The notes beneath the pieces are model-generated. The model was not told the origin of the DNA. It did not search any database and worked only from the letters and a program-made list of their open reading frames with translations. This document shows, piece by piece, positions 58,046 through 64,000 of a DNA stretch of 64,000 nt (position 1 is the first letter of the stretch; each line of letters begins with the position of its first letter). Where the stretch lies: contig CM067503.1 of NCBI GenBank assembly GCA_034509495.1, positions 18,198,600 to 18,262,599 of the forward strand. Reading direction: 5' to 3'. A program made the position numbers and the translations under genes. This stretch comes from Acestrorhynchus altus. Lineage: Eukaryota > Chordata > Actinopteri > Characiformes > Acestrorhynchidae.

Positions 58046-59546
58046 TGGTTTAACCTATTTTCTTGCGATAAATATCAATATTTAATTATTTTCCAGGCCT
58101 ACTGGTCAGATAAGAAATTGTCAATAATCTATTACTAAACATCAGCTACAGTACAATGGTTGTTTTTGTTGTTGTTGTTGTTGTTGTAAACAGGTTCTAT
58201 AAACATGGTCAAATTCATACAAATATCTAACATCCCACAGAATTGGGGTTCTAAGAGTTAAGGGTCTTTTTGTTGGTGGACAACAGAATATTTTTTTTTT
58301 CACATTCACTCTGGTGTGTTCAGTATAAAGAGAAAGAGAGAGGGGAGAGAGGACGAGGGTGCTGACACAGGTGACTAAGATAGAAAAGCAAATGTTGTAA
58401 ATGTTCATAGTGAATATTGACATAAAAACAGAAAAGGAGAGAAGAGAAGAGCAGAATTTTCATCTTTGGAACAGTCATCATATAACAATGCACAGATTTA
58501 TGATTAGACAGTAAAGACCACACACTTTGCAAGACCTGCATTTTGAGAAATTAACCACATGTCCCAGAATATTGTTCCACTTTCAAATGCTTTGATATTC
58601 AAATAGTTGTTTGTTTAATTGCATTGGAACAACCCACCAAAGCAGGGGGAAAAAATCTAATCTGTCCTTCAGGGAAAGGACTTGGCACATTTTCAAAAAT
58701 GTAAGAAATATATTTGGTTCCCCCAATGTTTAATTCATGGCTACAGACTTGGTCTGCTCATAGACACTTCACAACCCAATTAATGTAACCAACACCTCTT
58801 TCTCCTGTACATCCTCTTTTTGGGATGTGGAAAATATGTCATGTTGGGATTTCTAAATTTTATATATAAAAATAAATTAAATTAGAAAAAAAAAAAAGAA
58901 AGAAAGAAAGTCACCGTTTGTGTCAACTATCACCAACATTCTGTGTGTGGATGTTTACAGCTTTAATCCATAGACTGTACATAACACCGTTTAAGTACTA
59001 ACTTCTCAACATCACTATTGTTCTACAAATGCCTTTATCTACATCAACCATTGATCAAATTACTTCACCAAAACTTAAAAACAGAGATGTTACAAATTAA
59101 GAGACTGGTTGCTGGTTGAATTATGAACGCAACCTTTCATAACGCTCAACAGACAACCCTTAAACAAAAAGAGCCAACCAGCCAGCTGGTTAAAAGTCCC
59201 AATAGACTTGTTGGTTTCCTACAAGGGCTTTTTTGCAAATGTAAATAAACAATAATATAAACATGTAAAAATACACTGAGACACATCAGAAATAAACAAA
59301 AACACTAATATACCTACCACAGCACTACCCGTCAGCAAGAAAACATTTGAATAACCTGGAAATCAAATTCATCACTTACTGGAAAATTCTGAAAAAGCCT
59401 GATCAAAGGCAGCTCTTGCTGGTCATTGGTTTTATATAGTCTAAGGTGGTCTTTGGTGGTCAAAATCTTAGCCCTTGGTCAACATAGGTCTCTCAACATG
59501 ACCAGCTTGACCAAGCAGGTCATCGAGCTAATCATATTAATTGCAC
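58046..59546. other. Intronic; (GTT)n at 58161-58187
   Basis: Only a (TTG)n run and a short (AAAG)n at 58893-58910 are recognisable. Confidence 0.5.
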
Positions 59547-59895
59547 AGTTTGGTCATGCTGATCATATTGGTGGACCAGTGTGCTCATGCTGATCATACT
59601 GGTGGACCAGTGTGATCATGCTGATCATATTGGTGGACCAGTGTGCTCATGCTGATCATATTGGTGGACCAGTGTGCTCATGCTGATCATATTGGTGGAC
59701 CAGTGTGTTCATGCTGGTCATACTGGTGGACCAGTGTGCTCATGCTGGTCATATTGGTGGACTAGTGTGGCCATGCTGATCATACTGGTGGACCAGTGTG
59801 GTCAAGCTGATTATATTGATGGACCAGTGTGGTCATGCTGATCATACTGGTGGACCAATTTAGTCATGCTGATCATACTGGTGGACCAGTGTGCT
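59547..59895. repeat. 31-bp minisatellite, 11 units
   Basis: Tandem units of about 31 bp with the core CATGCTGATCATAYTGGTGG ACCAGTGTG. The word GGACCAG (or variant) recurs at 59573, 59604, 59635 and on every 31 bp to 59883. It begins within 900 bp of RAMP exon 1, in intron 1. Confidence 0.95.
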
Positions 59896-60019
59896 CACTG
59901 CTGTCAGACCAGCGAGTGTGTGCGTGTGTAGTCCAGCTATTTTAAAGGAATGCTCCTGGCTGTTTATCCTGGACCTGTCTCACTTATCCTGCGTCTCCTT
60001 AAGATGTTGGGACAGAAAG

Positions 60020-60027
60020 TGACGTCA
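60020..60027. promoter_or_regulatory. Palindromic CRE (TGACGTCA)
   Basis: A full CREB/ATF consensus site in GC-richer sequence about 330 bp downstream of the RAMP exon 1 donor. The position would suit an intronic or promoter-proximal element, but a single 8-mer is weak evidence. Confidence 0.4.
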
Positions 60028-60352
60028 GCGCAGCAGCGACATCCGCTGAGGGATGCAGGATTGACTGGGAATTGTGCTCCAGGCCATACGGACTGACTGC
60101 ACCAGTTGACTGTGTGTGCTGGGAAATGTGAAAACAGCTTTCTACAAGTACAGTCTGCATTCTGCTGCTTCCCTGGGTCCTGTCCGGGGCTCTGTTTAGT
60201 TACAGCCCCATCTTTAACGTCAACCCATTCCAGCATTATCTCATCAGCCCTGATCACACACACACACACACACACAGGATCGATAGCGAAGTACAATCAG
60301 AGACACGTTCAGAACAACTGCGGTTCTGTCAACAAACAGGGCACGCACTCAC

Positions 60353-60404
60353 CTAAGACCCCCGCAGCACAACACTGCAGCACTTTTAAACGATTAACGT
60401 CCAT
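60353..60404 (-). CDS. ramp3: Candidate RAMP coding exon 1 (start codon)
   Basis: On the minus strand ATG at 60404-60402 sits in a strong Kozak context (A at -3, G at +4), with an in-frame TGA upstream and no earlier ATG in that frame. It encodes MDVNRLKVLQCCAAGVL, then one G before the consensus donor TTAG|GTGAGTGCG (60353/60352), phase 1. The surrounding sequence is GC-richer, as expected for a first exon. Joined to the micro-exon and exon 2 it gives a basic n-region (R5, K7), a hydrophobic core and a 163-residue RAMP, within the family range. The link to exon 2 across more than 20 kb is inference from phase, signal-peptide logic and absence of a better candidate. Confidence 0.65.
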
Positions 60405-60695
60405 TTTGAAGAAAGAACGACTCCTACGAAGGGCAGGAGGAATAAGACAGGAGCTTGAGGAAGAAATCCCAAAGAGGAGCAGAATTCATCCCCAGTTTTG
60501 AGAGAATGAGCTGGAGGGTCGCTGCTCCCACTGCTGCTCTCAGAGAGTTCAAACAGGACAGGAGTGCTGGAGTCCCAAACCAGTACTGCCCCTCTCCTCT
60601 CCTCTCCTCTCCTCTGCTCTCCTCTCCTCTCCTCTTTGGAGGGATAACTTCTGCTGCTGCTGCTGCTTCTTTGCTTCTTTCTCCACCCTCCACGC

Positions 60696-60753
<58 letters not shown>
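60405..60753 (-). promoter_or_regulatory. ramp3: Putative RAMP 5' UTR/promoter with GA-rich tracts
   Basis: Upstream flank of the candidate exon 1. It contains a (CCTCT)n pentanucleotide tract at 60591-60635 and a (CT)n tract at 60699-60753, which read as GAGAG repeats on the gene's strand. No TATA box is obvious. The long Ser/Arg-type frames here are products of these repeats. Confidence 0.45.
60591..60753. repeat. (CCTCT)n and (CT)n tracts
   Basis: Eight or nine CCTCT units, then a CT run of about 27 units, separated by a (TGC)n-like stretch. Confidence 0.95.
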
Positions 60754-60758
<5 letters not shown>

Positions 60759-62404
60759 ACTGACTGACAAAATCATGTTCAAAGCATTATCCCACCAGTC
60801 TAACTCATGTGATTTATTATACAATCAAAAGAGTTTCTAACCAAAAATGTAGAAAGGTATTTATAGAACATGTCACACATGCTACTCAAATCTTCATTTG
60901 AGATTAAAAAAACATTTGTATGACTTTGACCTTTTTTATTATTAAACATTTGCTTGTGCCTTCAATGTGTTTATTGTTTGTTTTCCTTTCAAGACTGAGA
61001 AACATGTTACATCTCAGAAATCCAGAGTGTTACTGAAAAAACACAATCATTGTTTCTGAGGACACAATTGAAAAAGCAACTGCCCAACAAAATCTCACAT
61101 GGGTCCTAACTACGAGACAATGTGCAGTTGACAACTCAGAGGGTACCCATGTTTAACCCTTTTTAGTCCCATCACTGACCCTGGTGGGTATTGATAGGTC
61201 TGGTTCCCAGTTGGGCAATCCATACAAGCCCCTTATGCGTTACATTATCCATTGTATCACATTCTGTACATTGTCATGTATGTTGTGTGACAAAATACAG
61301 AAGCAGGCATTATAACCTCCATGTAGACAAGGAAGGGATATGCTAAAAAAATCATTTTAAACACTACTGCCTAAACACTTATAATTACTTGCCTTGGAGC
61401 TCCCTCTTCTGGCACACACATATTCCCAAAAGAAGACAATTTTTAATCATGAAAAACTGGCACTGATTTCTGATTAGAGTTCAGCCTGATGACCTCTGTG
61501 AGGAGATTGCGAGGAAGTAGAAGATTAGAATATGGCTGAAAGTAATGAGCTGGGCCTTTTCAGTAACCCCAATGATTAAGTGTTGGATTTTTTTTTGTTG
61601 TCAATTCATCCTGTTTAATTTCATTCAGCTAGCTGGCACTGAGGCCTAATGAGGTCTTACCCCCTAGTGCACTTTTCTCCTTCCTGTTTGCAACAAGCAG
61701 CACTAAAACTAAAATGAACATCCTTGACCAGAAAGTGGTTTGATATAGGCTTCAAATGAGACCAGTGACTTTATCATCTCATATAAATTTTAAAACGATG
61801 AAACAGTATACAGTGAAGACTGAAAAGTGTATATTATCTATTCAGATCTGTGTTTCTATTTCTTTAGGGTGCATTCAGATGCATCTATTTGTTCTTAAAC
61901 GTTTTTACATAGTTACATCCCAGCCACACACAGCACTTATTATATTGGACACAATATTCAATATTTCTTAGTACCACAGCTGCTGAATATGTTTGTGCAT
62001 GTGGTCTACTAGTCTGCTGTTGGCTGACATACAGTGCCTTGAAATAGTGTTGTTTAACATAATGTGGGCTCATAAATATCCAGTTAAATATTGCTTGGTT
62101 TGACATAGAAACGACACTATCTTTCCTATGGCAGACTAGGATTTAGTTCCTTGGCCAGGCAAGTCCACCATGCTACACCAATAAGTGTTATAAGACTTAT
62201 AAAAACATGTTTTTATTCACAGTTTACTAAGATTGATGCCACCTTATCTAAATACTAAAGCATATGTTGTAGCATATGATGATACCACTAGACACTAACT
62301 AAATCGGTCTGAATTCCATACATCAGTCGTAAGCTAATACAGTGAGGTATCGAATAATGGAAGCCAAAACGTAATATGAGGACATGGGGCACAGTTCCAG
62401 GGAG
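60754..62404. other. Intergenic upstream flank
   Basis: 60850-61030 is related to 9608-9790. Beyond it I recognise no gene or element. Confidence 0.5.
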
Positions 62405-62530
62405 CTGGGCTTGTGGGTTTGATCACCACCGTTTTCTCCCATCTCCTAAATACACACGTGGTATGTCAATTGGCTAATTGTACTAAATTACCCCTAGGTG
62501 TGAGAGTGTGTGAGTAAAGAAGATGGATAG
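62405..62530 (+). repeat. Retroposon fragment (ATGG-tailed family)
   Basis: GTCAATTGGCTAATTGTACT AAATTACCCCTAGGTGTGAG AGTGTGTGAGT is the plus-strand form of the family seen at 7938-8160 and 33292-33466. Confidence 0.6.
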
Positions 62531-64000
62531 CGAGGCACCAACAACATTCCCTTTTGCATTACCTACAAGACTCCTTCCCCTAAAGCCTTCATTCCCCTCA
62601 AAACACCCAACAAATTTTATTACTATTCAATTTCCCTGAAGAGGTGCTTGCTCCAGCTCTCATTGAGTATCAACCCTTTGTACTAGAAATGGCAGTCTTT
62701 GAAAGAAGTGAAGGAGAGTAGTAACTAGCTATTCAGTCACTGCCACACTGTGTGCATTAGACCAGTGCAGGTGGACTGGTATCCATAACAACAGTAAACC
62801 AATCAGGAAAGCCTGCAGAATGACAGGTCACTCCTGGGATATTAAACTAGATGCATTGCACTCGCATATGGTGTGACCACTGGCTGTATATTGTGTGCAA
62901 GCTGGCTGCCAGTCAAGGAAAGCTGCATTTCTTGGCTGTGACATCACTAAAGGCTGTTCTGTGTTTTGGATCCTTTAAATATAGCCATGAAACATGTTAT
63001 TCCTTTGTGAGAAAATGAAGGAGAAAAGGATGAGACTGATGTATTCATACAGAATTTCAGGAACCAGCAATATTTAATATGTGGTACAAAACTTTTGTAA
63101 ATTGACCAGAAAATGGTATAAAATGTGATGTAAACTGCCATGAGTGGTGAGGAGCTAAAACATGGGAGACTGTAAAGACACTGAAAGGAACACACGTTTA
63201 AATGTAATGTATTTTTTAAATGTAGTGTTTAAAAAAGATAAAATGTCACTAGGCTCAAGCCAGTTAACCATTACAGCCAGAGAACTGAAAGATAACCTGA
63301 TCAGTAGTAGGGCTCGGTACTGGCTAGTGATCCAGGGCTTACAATTCAATATACTGTCTTACATTTTGATGCCATAAGCTAAGCTATTTTTTAACTGTCA
63401 CAGTATAAAAGACACACCACCATCTGCATAAAACCTACAGTCAGAACAATGCAATCTAGAGACTAGTATCTAGTGTTTAAGATCACAACATATTATGAGC
63501 CACTGTCTTACACCAATGTCTGCATATAAACTATTAATTAAAAATCATTACTGTGGTTTTGAGATTTAAGTATTGGAAAACAATATCTCTAAACTCAGAT
63601 AATATCTCAATAATATCTCTACTATTCAGGATATTTGTATATAAAATTATTTGTTCTGCTAAAAACGCTGTGTAGCTGTATAACCTTTACCTTCCAAATG
63701 CTACCAAATGAAAAAAAGTGAGTGTACTTTATGAATGTAGAATTGTGCCTTTAGACATTTGAATATTATTACAAAAATCTGAAATTGACAATATACAGTC
63801 TGAAACCACCTACAAGCATCTCTTTTGGAAAATTTTTCCAGACCACAATTTGACCTCCATTGTTTCTGTTACATTCCTAATTATATTGGGAAGTGAGAAA
63901 ATGACAACCTGAAGAAATAATGAGAAAGTTTCTCAGATAATAAGGATCTCAAAATTATAAGAAATCAGTTCAACATCAAAGCAGTTCAACAAGAAAGCAT
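62531..64000. other. Intergenic, right edge
   Basis: No coding exon recognised. Near 63830-63860 ACCACAATTTGACCTCCATT resembles the MITE interior at 37585. Otherwise nothing seen. Confidence 0.45.

Noticed and set aside
60386..60824. Ser/Arg- and Glu/Arg-rich frames on both strands
   Set aside because: Arise from (CCTCT)n and (CT)n tracts in the RAMP upstream region; the frame at 60386-60697 reads across the candidate exon 1 in another phase.
1..64000. CRISPR arrays, operons or a novel prokaryote-type defence system
   Set aside because: Spliced vertebrate genes and fish transposons dominate; tandem repeats are microsatellites or a minisatellite without unique spacers.

Overview
This is about 64 kb of AT-rich vertebrate nuclear DNA, almost certainly from a teleost fish. 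The signs are two spliced vertebrate genes with long introns, many decayed Tc1/mariner copies, fish-type L2/Rex1-like LINE fragments, a tRNA-derived SINE, short foldback (MITE-like) elements and dense dinucleotide and tetranucleotide microsatellites. The long foldback repeat seen at 7-12 kb resembles one I associate with otophysan fish (characin/catfish side); that finer placement is a guess from memory.

Two genes are supported, both on the minus strand and head to tail. (1) anks6 (SamCystin/NPHP16, an ankyrin-repeat ciliary scaffold): coding exon 1 (4376-4042) and exon 2 (1763-1237). The gene leaves the window at its left edge. A CpG-rich promoter with a perfect NRF1 palindrome lies at 4607-4618. 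(2) A RAMP-family gene closest to RAMP3, reconstructed as exon 1 (60404-60353), a 30-bp micro-exon (39810-39781), exon 2 (37291-37138) and terminal exon (28428-28173). It gives a 163-residue type I membrane protein with six ectodomain cysteines in canonical spacing, three N-glycosylation sequons and one C-terminal membrane segment. The large exons are secure; exon 1 and the micro-exon are inferred from splice sites, phase and signal-peptide logic.

Layout: 1-4.4 kb anks6, whose intron 1 carries a foldback mariner derivative; 4.4-4.7 kb promoter; 4.9-28 kb intergenic repeats (Tc1 copies, a nested hAT-type MITE, an otophysan-like foldback family with local duplications, a compact palindrome at 16.8-17.2 kb, two LINE fragments); 28.2-60.4 kb the RAMP gene, with introns full of Tc1 relics, a pogo/Tigger pseudogene, LINE and SINE pieces and Bkm-like GATA/GACA repeats; 60.4-64 kb its upstream flank.

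The two genes have no evident functional link: one is a ciliary scaffold, the other an accessory subunit of class B GPCRs. I found no operon, CRISPR array or other unfamiliar multi-gene system. The most interesting points are the proposed RAMP micro-exon inside the signal peptide and several palindromic elements.
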